A stretch of DNA of 64,000 bases, taken from assembly GCF_023091745.1 (NCBI RefSeq), contig NC_068924.1:69146832-69210831 (forward strand), given 5' to 3'. Position 1 is the first letter of the stretch, and each line of letters starts with the position of its first letter. The notes below the pieces were generated by a model, which saw only the letters and a program-made list of their open reading frames with translations, searched no databases and was not told the origin of the DNA. The translations under genes were made by a program, and so were the position numbers. Source of the stretch: Budorcas taxicolor (lineage: Eukaryota > Chordata > Mammalia > Artiodactyla > Bovidae). Positions 11,788-23,885 of the stretch are shown piece after piece.

Positions 11788-12872
11788 CTCTACCTTCAAA
11801 GCCTTTGACCATGTGGATGACAATAAACTGTGGAAAATTCTGAAAGAGATGGGAATACCAGACCACCTGACCAGCCTTTTGAGAAATCTGTATGCAGGTC
11901 AGGAAGCAACAGTTAGAATTGGACATGGAACAACGGACTGGTTCCAAATAGGAAAAGGAGTACGTCAAGGCTGTATATTGTCACCCTGCTTATTTAACTT
12001 CTGTGCAGAGTACATCACGAGAAATGCTGGGCTGGAAGAAGCAGAAGCTGGAATCAAGATTGCTGGGAGAAATATCAATTAACTTAGATATGCAGATGAC
12101 ACCACCCTTATGGGAGAAAGTGAAGAGGAACCAAAAAGCCTCTTGATGAAAGTGAAAGAGGAGAGTGGAAAAGTTGGCTTAAAGCTCAACATTCAGAAAA
12201 CGAAGATCATGGCATCTGGTCCCATCACTTCATGGGAAATAGATGGGGGAACAGTGGAAACAGTGTCAGATTTTATTTTGGGGGGGTCCAAAATCACTGC
12301 AGATGGTGATGGCAGCCATGAAATTAATACACTTACTCCCTGGAAGGACAGTTATGGCCAACCTAGATAGCATATTCAAAAGCAGAGACTAATATTACTC
12401 TGCCAACAGAGGTCCGTCTAGTCAAGGCTATGGTTTTTCCAGTAGTCATGTATGGATGTGAGAGTTGGACTGTGAAGAAAGCTTAGCACTAAAGAATTGA
12501 TGCTTTTGAACTGTGGTGTTGGAGAAGACTCTTGAGAGTCTCTTGGACTGCAAGGAGATCCAACCAGTCCTTTCGGAAGGAGATCAGCCCTGGGATTTCT
12601 TTGGAAGGAATGATGCTAAAGCTGAAACTCCGGTACTCTGGCCACCTCATGCGAAGAGTTGACTCATTGGAAAGGCCCTGATGCTGGGAGGGATTGTAGG
12701 CAGGAGGAGAAGGAGACAACAGAGGATGAGATGGCTGGAGGGCATCACAGACTCGATGAACATGAGTCTGAGTGAACTCTGGGAATTGGTGATGGACAGG
12801 AAGGTCTGGCGTGCTGCGATTCATGGGGTCGCAAAGAGTCGGACACAACTGAGGAACTGAACTGAACTGAAA
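11788..12872 (+). mobile_element. BovB, 5'-truncated in the reverse transcriptase
   Basis: BovB copy beginning inside the reverse-transcriptase domain (motif A remnant AFDHVD near 11801) and running to the ACTGA tail. The open frame at 11813-12082 carries the VRQGCILSP block but ends at a TAA (12079-12081) just before the catalytic YADD, which sits at 12089-12100. Further stops and frameshifts follow near 12290 and 12482. The C-terminal region and 3'UTR are intact in outline. A dead copy without an endonuclease domain. The junction near 11788 is abrupt. Confidence 0.93.
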
Positions 12873-12987
12873 CCTAAGTAATCTATTTTTGACATTGAGA
12901 TTGTTCCAAACAACTTTCAAAACAAGTCTATGCAGATTCTTAAACCATTCACTCCGTAAGAGTTGTCTGCCAAGTACTACACTCAAT

Positions 12988-13105
12988 AGGCTTCCCTGGT
13001 AGCTCAGCTGGTAAAGAGTCTGCGTGCTATGCAAGAGACCCAGGTTTGATTCCTGGGTTGGGAAGATCCTATGGAGAAGGATAGGCTACCCTCTCCAGTA
13101 TTCTT
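12988..13105 (+). mobile_element. Bov-tA SINE, 3'-truncated (first of a tandem pair)
   Basis: The tRNA-like head and middle of a Bov-tA end at ccagtattctt (13105), exactly where a second Bov-tA head begins at 13106. The BovB-like tail is missing from this unit. Confidence 0.85.
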
Positions 13106-13229
13106 GGGCTTCTCTGGTGGCTTGGATGGCAAAAGATCTGTCTGCAATGCAAGAACCTGGCTTCAATCCCTGGGTTGGGAAGACCCCTTGAAGGAGAATC
13201 CCCCATGGATAGAAGAGCCTGGCGGGCAA
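13106..13229 (+). mobile_element. Bov-tA SINE, 3'-truncated (second of a tandem pair)
   Basis: A second head (gggcttctctggtggc) follows the first without a gap and stops around agcctggcgggc, before the terminal tail. The head-to-tail arrangement with lost tails suggests one SINE inserted into or recombined with another. Confidence 0.8.
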
Positions 13230-13235
13230 GTAGGG

Positions 13236-14613
13236 TTATTTGATAGGGATCTTTCCACATTCCTGAGAAAAAGTTGCAAAAATAAAAGGTCCCTCTGCTT
13301 TCCAATGGACATAAATAGCTCTGGGGTTGCTGTAGTCATCTTGTTACTGATCAAAATATAAAAGACAACCAAAAGAAAAACAGGTCAGACACATAGAAAG
13401 AATACTGGATCTTAACAAATCACTGGGTCAGTCAATCCTGAAGCCAGACCTTCATCTTAGAATTCCAATTTTTAAACACAATTTTCTGGAACTTACTGCT
13501 CCAAACAGACTATTACAAAAGAGAGATTCATTTCATCCATTAGAATTTCCTAGGAAAATCTCCATTTCCAAATGGTGCTTAAATATAACAAATACATATT
13601 AAATATCATAAAGCTAATCATATATTATACAATCTAGGTTCTGTTCTTATTGATCTGGTCTTTTGGAGAAAGTAAGGTTTCACTTCTAAATTATTCTCTT
13701 CAAATACTAGTATTGGGTATATCATTTAAGACCTATCTAAGCCACCAATTATTTATCTGCAAACAAGGATACTGTGATTCCACAAATGTTTAAAATAAAA
13801 GTTAGGTCAGATAACATTTGAAACAATGCTACTATGTGTAGCATCATAACTGGCATAAGACAGAAATACAATAAATGTGATTTCCTTTAGGTTTCTTTTA
13901 TTTTCATTTTAATGGTACACTGTAATGCTTTAGGGTATAGATAATGTCAAAATGGGGAGAAGACTTAGTAGGTAAGGGCAATCTCTTGACTTAAAATGAA
14001 TAAAAATAATTTATCATAAAAATAAAAGAATAGACATGAATCTTCAACCAAAAACATTAAGATAGTAGCATAATTAAAAGGAATAAGACTATTTCACATC
14101 CTCAAACATCATCTTTCACCTAGCATCTTCAATACTGATGTAAGAATGGAGATTTTCTGGTATCAACTGAGAACTCAGTTCATATGAATTATAAAATCTT
14201 TAAGAAAATATATTTAATATATTTCCATTTAAGATAGTTTGAAGGACTATATATAGCTGTCTTTATTGTGATAGATTTTGAAAGAGAACTGGCATGAACT
14301 AATGTATCAAGAATATTAATATACTATGGACCCTTATGTTGATCAAAGAGAAGTGAATAATGCATTTAAAGGCCCATTTCATAACATTTCCTTCTGCCTC
14401 AACCATAGATCAATACTCATTCTGTTTTATACATACCTCCTGGTAGTCGTATCCTGAAATTTAGATCACATCTATATAGTTAGTTTACTCTTAAAAATAT
14501 CTCTGTCTTCACAATGGAGGTGATACAACAGTCAGTTGTAATGTTTAGTCCCAGCTAAAGGAAAAAGGGGAGAGGGAATATATAGGTATCTTTCTTTGCT
14601 TCAGCCATTCAAA
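13236..14613. other. Unique A+T-rich sequence, nothing recognised
   Basis: No repeat family, exon or RNA gene recognised. Very A+T-rich. Confidence 0.55.
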
Positions 14614-14635
14614 TACATACACACACACACACACC
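14614..14635. repeat. (AC)n microsatellite
   Basis: Short, mostly perfect AC dinucleotide run with one T interruption. Confidence 0.9.
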
Positions 14636-14864
14636 CCACTATGACATTAGAAGCAGGGGAGTGGCTTCTGATGATCCATTAGTGGTTGCCTGAAAGTCTG
14701 AGTTGAGATGGATTCTAAGGCCTCATCTGAATTCAGAGGGAAAGAGTGCAGAGATGGATTAATGATATCTGACATGGGAACGTAAGGGGTAACAGCTGTG
14801 TAAATGTCAAGTTTTTTGCTTTAGACAGATTGAACAATTACCACCTTCTCTGACTTGAACTATA

Positions 14865-14893
14865 GCGCGCACACACACACACACACACACACA
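14865..14893. repeat. (GC)n(AC)n microsatellite
   Basis: A short GC run followed by about eleven AC units. Confidence 0.92.
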
Positions 14894-15249
14894 AGGCAAA
14901 GCAAATCTTAGTCCATCCGAAAATGTCTCTCCAAAGACTTACAATCATTCTAACATATCCAGAAAGATCCAAAGGTCAAAAACAAAAAAGACAAATGCAA
15001 GAATCATTTGGATTATCTACTGACTTATTTAAAATTATGAACACCATGGGATCATTAAGGAATTAAGCTGTAGGTATCATTCAAAACTCAAGTGGAATTA
15101 GTGGATTAAACAAATACCCTCATAGCAATTATCAGAAGATCCAACAGGGTGAGATGTGATGTGGAGAAAGAAAAAGTTTAGGACACAGAACTGAGTCTTT
15201 CCATGATTGAAAATTAAAGGCATCACAATCAGATACAGGAGATAGGATT

Positions 15250-15440
15250 GGGACTTCCTTGGTGGTCCAGTGGTTAGGAATCCACCTTGCAATGCAGGGA
15301 TCTCCCACTCAATCCCTGGTTGGGATTGAGCTAAGATTCCACATGCTATGGGGCAACTAAGGCCACGCACCACAGTGGGAAAGTCCGTGCACTGCAACAG
15401 AAGACCTTATTTGCTGCAGCTAAGACCCAAAGCAGCCAAA
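15250..15440 (+). mobile_element. CHR-type tRNA-Glu SINE
   Basis: Starts gggacttccttggtggtccag and continues with the tRNA-like head, aatccctggttggg and the gcagctaagacccaaagcag tail. This is the older cetartiodactyl CHR family, which lacks the BovB-derived tail of Bov-tA. Confidence 0.85.
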
Positions 15441-15444
15441 ACAA

Positions 15445-17388
15445 AGTGAAAATTAAAGATGCCAGGTGACAGCTGAGTAGGAAAAAAAAGACAAGTGGTG
15501 GGAGAGTGTGGAAGACACATTTAATTTATTTGAATATTCTGCCCAAGGCGGATTAATCCAGTACATGCCTACACCATCAACTCAAGATTAACTGGAGAAG
15601 AGAAGATCAAGAATGTCCCAATTCAGCAACAAATTGTACCTTTCTGATTATCGCTAATAGCCTCTTATCATTGCTGATTTCCTCATTCTTCTGGAACAAT
15701 TCCCTGACTTGGTCTCTCAAAATACCATTGCTTACCCTCAAATTGCTCAGCTTCTGAAACTATATTCTCTTGGAAAAAATGGCTTAAAGGAAAGAAAAAC
15801 ATTTGCACAAACAGCTTTTATCCAGTCATCAGTATTTGACTAACGGGCAATCAATTGTTATAATTTCCCCCACCTATATTTTTGGAGCCAAGAAGCACTG
15901 GCATTTTGAAATCAGGCCATTAATGATTAAACTCAGTTTCCTGACAAGGGAAGAATAGATTCTAACTGGAGTGGGTGTTTTTGCATCACTCTAGAATCTT
16001 ACAACACTTTAAAAATAGCCAACCTCTGTGGTGATTGAAAAGAGAAGGGCCACGTGTGTACTCCAGGGCTGCATGGCTGTGTTCTCAAATGCACACCTAC
16101 TCTTGATCTGCCTTTTGAACTCCTCTGGATTTGTGAATTTGGTTCAGGTGTTCAAGGAGTCTTAACCTACATTATTCATAATAATGGAGAAATTTTCATT
16201 CTCTTTTGTCCATATCTATCAGCTATTAGACATCTTTAGCTAAAAATAGTTGTCATACACTTTCCATGTAATGCTTTTTTTTTCCCCCAGTGTAGCTTTC
16301 TTACTACATTTGGCAAACCTGCAAAAGTTTAAATATTTTAAATATGTTCACAGCACCAAAAAGAGAACTAGTTAATAAAACCATCTAATTAATCAGAAAT
16401 TCAGTTCATACATTTTCTGTGTTTTTACTTTGAACTGTCAGTCATGTGCCTTTGTCAGTCTTGTTAAAAACAACTACAGATGACTTTGACACTTGAAAAG
16501 CAAGAGATAAATTGGCTGGATGGAAGAGAGACATATCCTGAGACAAATATTTAGAAAATGATTTTTCCCTATTGATATACTAACTAAAATTAATGTTATA
16601 ATTGCAATTAGGGAGTTAATTTCTTTTTAATAGTTGATATTGCCATTTCTCTGGTCAAAATGACTGTCAGAATGAAACTCATAATCCAAAATGTCTGGTA
16701 AAGATCATTTTCTGTGTCCTCTAAACTGTATTATGAAAGTAAGAATTTCTTTTCTTCCTTGTGCTCAGATTTCAAAAAAAAGATTAGAGCAAAATGAATT
16801 ATAAAGTACCTAAACTGTTCCAACAATCACATCTCCATTCTGGCAAATTTAGTAAATGCCTTTTATCTCTCCACTGAGATGTTTTTACTATAATGAAAAA
16901 CCCAATGAAATGTTTCCTTATTAAGTCTATTATTCATCTCCTATGCCTCCTCTACCTTTAAAGTAGTAACCAAAAGGGCACAGTGAAGATCCAATTTTCA
17001 TTTTGCATTATAACATCATGTTAATTAACTCACCATCTATCAGTATGCAGTGAACAGGGTGGCTTAGCCCACTTATGTATGTATAGAATTCCTTGGGGCC
17101 TTTCTGGGATGTGTGCTTTAGGATTATTTCACAGCATTAAACTAACCAATGAGAAGGAAATAAAGTTTTAAAATCTCTATGGGACTTTTATTAACCCATC
17201 CTTTGTTTTCATGTATTTTTAACGTGGAGTCTCATCAGGGTAACTGGAGTCAGCCTGCATGGTTTTCAAGGTGCCCTTTACAATTAACTCCTATCTATGA
17301 AACTGAGGATATGACTTGGGTATGACCACCATACATATGACTTCCTGCTTTGGCAGGAGAACTTCTTGGAATAAATCCTCTTAAAAAT
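15445..17388. other. Unique sequence, nothing recognised
   Basis: About 1.9 kb of A+T-rich DNA without recognised repeats or exons. The 61-codon frame at 16054-16239 has no domain and is not supported as coding. Confidence 0.55.
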
Positions 17389-17393
17389 ACATA

Positions 17394-17446
<53 letters not shown>

Positions 17447-17448
17447 GT
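17389..17448. repeat. (AT)n microsatellite
   Basis: An almost pure AT run of about 60 bp with a few GT interruptions. It creates spurious YIYIYI-type open frames on both strands (17284-17676). Confidence 0.95.
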
Positions 17449-18769
17449 AGAGAATTTAAATTTATGAAAGACTACAGCTATGACTCTCATTTCCACAATG
17501 TGAACACTCAGATTCAGGATAGGTTTATCTTAGTCATCCTTTTTAAGGTAGTATGTGACTATAATATATTTTATAAAATATTATCCTATATTGTTATTTA
17601 TTTACTTTTGGGGGGAGGACAAACGTATAGAAACAAAGACAGTTTTATCTTTATGTTTTTGTTTTTTCTTCCTTAGGTACATATTCCAGTCGTACAGAAT
17701 TTCATATCTCAGCTTTATTCTGAAACCTCTGTTCTTACATATTTTGGAGCCATTCATTCCTGTATGTTAAAACTTTGGGGAAGGGAAGGGAACTTCATAA
17801 AGTCTGTGGGATGTGAATTCTTAATTCTGTGAAAATGCAAGCAGTTTAGAAATCAATCTGTTTCTGCAACAGTTTGGATACATCTGAAAGTTTTTTCCCA
17901 GAAATTACTGCTAACTAAATACAGATATGCAGTCCACCTCAAAGACTTACCTACACTTTTTGCTGAAAGTCTAAAATATTGTGCAGATAATGACTATGTT
18001 GCAATACATGTTTTTGGGCGAGAGGCAGAGAGAGAGAGTCGGGCATGTTTTCTTTGTTCTGAAGAAGTAACATTTTTCAAATGTATTTTACCCTGTGCTT
18101 CTGGGATTGGCATAGGTTGTTTAATACATTTATATGTTTTCATACTTAATGATCTTTATAGAAGGTTTTCTGCTTACAGCCTTGGTTAAACATGTGTCTC
18201 CTAACAAAATTAAAATGCAGAAAATGGAATATCCTTGGCACTGACATTTCAGAAGTAACTTTTTTTTTTTTGCTTTTGCCTTTGGGAGTAAACAAAATAA
18301 AACAAACAATTTTTCCTAATTGATTCAGATATTTCAAAAGAAACTGCTTCCTCCTGCAATACTCAGGAAAGGATGAGATCAAGACAAACTTCATTTTGCA
18401 AAGGAACCGAGTGCAGACTAGAGTTGGGGAAGTGTTTTCTCTACATACTGGAGTTAAAACTCAGGTTTTCCATTACTTAAGTTATCCATCAAATTTATCC
18501 ATTTGTTTAAATGTTAGAAGACACAAATCCTTATAATGCGATGAAGAATTATATTCATATTATTTGTTTAGGACAACACATTTCTATCTAAATGCAGGTT
18601 ATGGTACCACACTGAAGCGAAGATTGACTACCTATGATATTACTACCCAAAATTTGGATTTTATTTTAGGAGTATACAGGGCTAACTGTTATGGGATCTT
18701 GAAGAGGCCATATGAGTCTAATAGAAATGGGAAATTCTAAAGCTATAGTGTTCAGTATGTTAGCAGTTA
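17449..18769. other. Unique sequence, nothing recognised
   Basis: A+T-rich with a poly(T) run near 18259-18270. No repeat family or exon identified. Confidence 0.5.
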
Positions 18770-19105
18770 GTCAGGTGTAGCTATTTAAATTTAAATACAA
18801 CTAACTGAAAATTTTAGATTTCCCTAGTGGTCCAGTGACTAAGACTCCACACTCCCAATGCAGGGGACCCAGGTTTGACCACTGGTCAGGGAACTAGATC
18901 CCATGTGGTGGAACTAAAAGTCCACACACTGCAGCTAAAGATCTTGAATGCCACCACAAAGATGCAGTGCAGCCAAATAAACAAATAATTTTTGAAAAGA
19001 TAAAAAATTTAGCTCCTCAGTAACATTTGTTCAGCACATTTCAACTGCTCAACGGTCACGTGTGGCTAGTAAATAGTATATTAGATAGTGTACAACTGCA
19101 TAAGA
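18770..19105. mobile_element. MER3-like hAT MITE fossil, split by a CHR SINE
   Basis: Both flanks of the CHR SINE look like one old hAT MITE. The left part has gtagctatttaaatttaaat, and the right part has cggtcacgtgtggctagtaa with a ttagatagtg end. MER3-type elements carry the same tgtggctagtggc motif. Assigned from memory, without alignment. Confidence 0.45.
18816..18995 (+). mobile_element. CHR-type tRNA-Glu SINE
   Basis: Begins gatttccctagtggtccagtg and carries the tRNA-like region and the gcagccaaataaacaaat tail. Short A/T-rich direct repeats (aaattttag / aaatttag) flank it, probably the target-site duplication. It lies inside an older hAT fossil. Confidence 0.83.
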
Positions 19106-19510
19106 TTTTCATCATTACAGAAAGTTTTGTTGAAAAGATCTGGCCTAAAGCATGCAGTATTGAAGAAAGGGTCATAACACTACGAGTCGTCTTGAAAAAC
19201 AAGAGCAATAAGAAATTTGATTGCTTTTTAGAAATAGTATGATTTTTGTCTTAACCCACTTATGTAATTCTGCTTTATTTTTAGCAGCAATGATATGAGT
19301 AGGCTGAGAACAGACATATATTCTGGATATACAATAAGCTTTAATATGTCAAATCTACACCATACTTGTACCAAGCTTTAACCAACAGAAGTCATTGTTC
19401 TGGGACAAAGGTAACCGAAGAAACTGAATAGAGTGGATCAATTTCCACTGAAAGAGTTCAAGTCTCATGGATGAGAGCTGTTAAATATTAAATTCTTCTC
19501 TCAGTGACAC

Positions 19511-19612
19511 AGAAACACTTGGGTTTGATCCTTTGGTCAAGAACATCCCCAGGTTGAGGAGATCCCCTGGAGGAAGGAAGGCATGCACCCCACTCCAGTA
19601 TTCTTGCCTAGA
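19511..19612 (+). mobile_element. Degenerate Bov-tA-like SINE fragment
   Basis: The middle section of a Bov-tA is recognisable (gggtttgatcc, gagatcccctggagga, ccactccagtattcttgcct). Head and tail are lost or unrecognisable. It abuts the old L1 end at 19613. Confidence 0.65.
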
Positions 19613-20415
19613 GATATCCATAAAATGAAGTACTGGTACCTTGCAGAGTAAATGTGTCTCAAAAACCTTTTGCTAAGTGAAAATAGTCAGACACAATGGG
19701 TCACTTACTGTATGATTCCTCTTTTATGTAATATCTGGTTGCAAATGCTGAGTGCAGGAGGGAACATGGGTATATCAGTTTCCTAGGCTGAATAAAGGAC
19801 TTCTAATAAAATTTATTGTCACATTGTTCTAAAGGCAAGAAATCAAAGTTAAGGTGTCAGTGGGGCTATACTCCCTCTGAAATCTGTAGGGTATCCTTCC
19901 TTGTTCAGTCCTAGCTTCTGCTGGTTTGTCTACCGTCTTTGATCTTGTCCACCATCTTTGTTCCTTGTCTTGTGACTTCTTAATTCCATCCTCTGCCTTT
20001 ATAGTCACATGTCATTGTCTCAATGTCTCTATCTTCACATGACTGTCATCTTATAAGAACATAGGTCATACTGGATTAGCAGTCTAGTTTACTCAAGGAC
20101 GACCTCATCTCAATCTAATTAATCACAACTGCAACAACCTTTTATCCAAAGAAGACAGCATTCTGAAGTGCCAGGGATTAGAATCTTAATAACATTTTTA
20201 GGGGGGTGGTGGAGACAGGAGGATATAATTCAGCCCTTAACAGAGAGTGACTGCTTAGTGAGTGCAAGGTTTTATTTTGGCAACACAGACACATTTCAGA
20301 ATTTGAGAGAAGTGATGCTTGGATGATATTGCAAGTGTACTAAATGCTACTGAACTGTTCAACTTTAAATGGTTGATTTCATGTTATATGAGTTCCATCT
20401 CAATTTAAACAATGC
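19613..20415 (+). mobile_element. Ancient L1 3' end (L1M-type), interrupted by an MLT1 LTR
   Basis: The left part (19613-19770) matches the end of mammalian L1: ataaaatgaagtactgg, ttttgctaagtgaaaatag and ttactgtatgattcc. The right part (20243-20415) has the classic 3'UTR order: gagtgactgctta, ggttttattttgg, tactgaactgttcaacttt and atgagttccatctcaattt. The two halves join into one element once the LTR at 19771-20242 is removed. Strongly diverged and non-coding. Confidence 0.75.
19771..20242 (-). mobile_element. MLT1-type MaLR LTR
   Basis: Minus-strand MaLR LTR. Plus-strand landmarks in order: tatatcagtttcctagg, ggcaagaaatcaaagttaagg, tggggctatactccctctga, cttataagaacataggtcat and the terminal aattcagcccttaaca. 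It sits inside an older L1 end. Confidence 0.78.
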
Positions 20416-20805
20416 AGTGTTATAAATATATCAGAATATTTTAATGCAGGATATAAATAACATACTCCTTTAAAGAGGGAAAAGAGGTCTTCATATATTA
20501 GAACACCTTCCTGAACCATTGTCAATTATGTGTAGAATGCCCTAGATCAAACCTGAGAAGGGCAAACACAGAAAAATGAAAAGCTAAATCATCTTAAAGC
20601 AGAATACATTCTGAGATCCCTGGATATACAGAGGAGGGCAGAAGCATCAGCAAAATGGGAGCACTAGATGTAAAGGTGAAACATCAGCCCAGAAGGGAAC
20701 CCTTGCCAAGAAAGGTCTAGTAGTTTTAAGAACAGGGATGTGTAAAGTTTATTATTCATTTCTTTATTAGGCAAAACTCCAATATTAAGTTAAAGGCTAT
20801 CAGAA

Positions 20806-20819
20806 AAAACTGCACTGTG
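20806..20819. repeat. Target-site duplication, left copy
   Basis: AAAACTGCACTGTG here is repeated exactly at 21750-21763 and encloses the rearranged L1. Confidence 0.88.
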
Positions 20820-21749
20820 TTTCCATGTCCTGGCTATTATAAACAGTGCTGCGATGAACATTGGGGTACACGTGTCTCTTTCAATTCTGGTTTCCTCGGT
20901 GTGTATGCCCAGCAGTGGGATTGCTGGGTCATATGGCAGTTCTATTTGCAATTTTTTAAGGAATCTCCACACTGTTCTCCATAATGGTTGTACTAGTTTG
21001 CATTCCCACCAACAGTGTAGGAGGGTTCGCTTTTCTCCACACCCTCTCCAGCATTTACTGCTTGCAGATTTTTGGATCGCAGACATTCTGACTGGTGTGA
21101 AGTGGTACCTCATTGTGGTTTTGATTTGCATTTCTCTAATAATGAGTGATGTTGAGCACCTTTTCATGTGTTTGTTAGCCATTCATATGTCTTCTTTGGA
21201 GAATTCAGCCATTAAAAAGAATACATTTGAATCAGTTCTGATGAGATGGATGAAACTGGAGCCGATTATACAGAGTGAAGTAAGCCAGAAAGAAAAACAC
21301 CAATACAGTATACTAACACATATATATGGAATTTAGAAAGATGGCAATGATGACCCTGTATGCAAGACAGCAAAAAAGACACAGATGTGTATAGCGGACT
21401 TTTGGACTCAGAGGGAGAGGGAGAGGGTGAGATGATTTGGGAGAATGGCATTGAAACATGTATACTATCATATAAGAATCGAATTGCCAGTCCATGTCCA
21501 ATGCAGGTTACAGCATGCTTGGGGCTGGTGCATGGGGATGACCCAGAGAGATGGTATGGGGAGGGAGGTGGGAGGGGGGTTCATGTTTGGGAACGCATGT
21601 ACACCCGTGGTGGATTCCTGTCAATGTATGGCAAAACCAATACAGTATTGTAAAGTAAAATAAAGTAAAAATAAAAATTTTAAAAAATAAATAAATAAAT
21701 AAATAAATGCATCAACCTTTCCCTATTTAAAAAAAAAAATAAACAAAAC
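20820..21749 (+). mobile_element. 5'-inverted ruminant L1 insertion
   Basis: A single L1 insertion with its 5' part inverted. 20820-21199 reads on the minus strand as ORF2 C-terminal sequence (PLLGIHTEETRIERD, then FIAALFIIARTWKH at the edge). From 21205 the element continues on the plus strand from SAIKKNTFES to the end of ORF2 (stop near 21336) and the 3'UTR, with a poly(A)-rich tail from about 21650. About twenty codons of ORF2 are missing at the switch. Identical 14-bp target-site duplications (20806-20819 and 21750-21763) show this is one event, as expected from twin priming. A short non-L1 stretch lies between two A-rich tails (about 21708-21728). Neither part is functional. Confidence 0.93.
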
Positions 21750-21763
21750 AAAACTGCACTGTG
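21750..21763. repeat. Target-site duplication, right copy
   Basis: Exact second copy of AAAACTGCACTGTG after the second A-rich tail. Confidence 0.88.
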
Positions 21764-23392
21764 ATTGAGGTTTAGAGAGAATCTGAGACTAGCACCAGGA
21801 GTGAAGAAGAGAGGAATCCTGGACGAAGAAGATCCAGAGTATCAGGGTGAATGTAGAAGAATAACAAGAGAGGCCATGAGAAAACATGTCCGCTAAAAGC
21901 ACAGAAGACAGAAGGACATGTGTTTCCTAAGGTCACGGGAAGGTGGGGTGAGGAAGCTCTCACCTACACAGGTCTGTGGTTTCTGGTCTTGCTAAGCCAC
22001 CTGGGAATGCTACCAAATATAAACAGAAGACAGTCTTAAATTATTTAATGACACTATTCTATTTCACATGACTGTTACTCTTTCTACTAGAAAAATAAAA
22101 ATAAGGTGTCTTTTTTGGGTAACAAAAACAAAGTCATTAAAGAAGAAAGGCTCTTATTTTTAAAAAAAAATGAAGTCTGAAGTGCATGTTACCTTGTTAT
22201 TTGTAAGAAGCAAAGAGTCATTTGTTCATAATACTTTCAGAAAAAGAGAAAGTGCTTATTAAATGAACACAGGAACAAATCCCAATATCTTGCTGCTTTA
22301 TTTATGTTTTATTATTTTAAATATTTACTTGTGTATCATTGTATGGAATCCCACACAATTTGGACAGAAACATGAGGGTTGACAAACTCCCATCTCTTTC
22401 AGCTATGACATTCTGAAAACAATTTTCAGCTATGCTTCTTCTTGTTTGTTTTTTTAGAGGACAACCGAGACCAAAAATTGCTTGGGAATGAAAGGACATC
22501 ATAGAAAGTAAATAAAGCATTTAAATGTTGATGCCCTGATCCTACCACCAAAACACTCAACTTCATGTCTGCTAGGAGGAGAAAAACCACAAGAGCCTCT
22601 TCAGCACTTCCATTTTGAGCCAATGTTCTTATCCAAAAATGCTATCCGTTGCTGTGGGTCAGTTTTTAAGTAGCAGCAATTGAGCTTCACAAACAGAAAA
22701 ACAACAAAAAAATAATCTGAGGAACAAATGATTTATTCTGAGAGAGGGCTATCCATGCTTCGTCATCCTTCAGTGGGAAATATGACATTTTGGACCATCA
22801 TTTTCCGCTTTCAATAGGTTCTGAGATATAGGAACTGAAGGTGATCATCACAACGCAGGGAAGAAGATGGAATTATTAAGGAGCCTAAACAGGGCACAAA
22901 ATGGTGAGCAGAGCTAATTAGATCTTTTGCATTCAATTCCACTCTCTTCACTTAAGTAGCCTTCCAGCCTAAGGCTCATTGGTCCAACAACAAAGCACCA
23001 ACTAATTCACTTTCACCCACAGTCAACTAGCCAAGAATGTCATGTGTTTTCAAACATGTAGAAGTTGGCTTCCTTGGAAGTGTCCAACGGTAATATTCCA
23101 GGAAAGTGTAGAGGTTAATTTACTAGGCCAAATAGAAATTCAAAAGACAAGACATTTCCTCTCTAAGCCAGTAAATAAGGCATGCATTTCTTACTTCAAC
23201 AGTTCCGCTTGCACAAAAACTCTTCCCTGGTTTTCCCATCTCACAGCATCACAGGCCATCCAGATGCAAGCAGCTGTTCAACGGCCATTGGTGCCCCTGA
23301 GGCAAGAGATAGATGGACCCCAGGCTGAGCAGCTGCAAACAGTCTGCTGCTGACTCTTCAAGAAAAAGACAAAGCCCTGCTTAGATAAAAAC
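21764..23392. other. Unique sequence, nothing recognised
   Basis: About 1.6 kb. The 103-codon frame at 23042-23353 has no domain I recognise and no neighbouring splice-site pattern that would make it an exon. No repeat identified. Confidence 0.5.
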
Positions 23393-23783
23393 TAAGGTGA
23401 CTGAGTGCCAAAGAACTGATGCTTTTGAACTGTGGTGTTGGAGAAGACTCTTGAGAGTCCCTTGGACTGCAAGGAGATCCACCCAGTCCATCCTAATGGA
23501 AATCAGCTCTGAATATTCATTGGAAGGACTCATACTAAAGCTGAAACTCCAATACTTTGGCCACCTCATGTGAAAAGTTGACTCATTTGAAAAGACCCTG
23601 ATGCTGGGAAAGATTGAAGGTGGAGGAGAAGGGCACGACAGAAGATGAGATGGTTGGATGGCATCACTGACTCAATGGACATGAGTTTGAGTACACTCCG
23701 GGAGCTAGTGATGAACAGGGAAGTTTGGCGTGCTTCAGTATATGGGGTTGCAAAGAGTCAGACACGACGGAGATGAACTGAAG
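23393..23783 (+). mobile_element. BovB 3' end, older copy
   Basis: The last ~390 bp of BovB, from the end of the tag around the FELWCWRRLL block to a shortened tail (gatgaactgaag). Many substitutions compared with the copy at 1797-2280. No intact reading frame and no catalytic domain. Confidence 0.9.
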
Positions 23784-23885
23784 TTGACTACATTTTCTCA
23801 TTCTTGTGCTCAAGTGGAGCCCACAGCCCACATATGTGCAGAGAAGATCTTCAGGAGTCAAAGAACAGGGGTGGGGAGCGGGGGG

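Noticed and set aside
15205..15460. tgaaaattaaag repeated on both sides of the CHR SINE as its target-site duplication
   Set aside because: The left copy lies about 30 bases from the SINE start, so it does not abut the element; probably coincidence.
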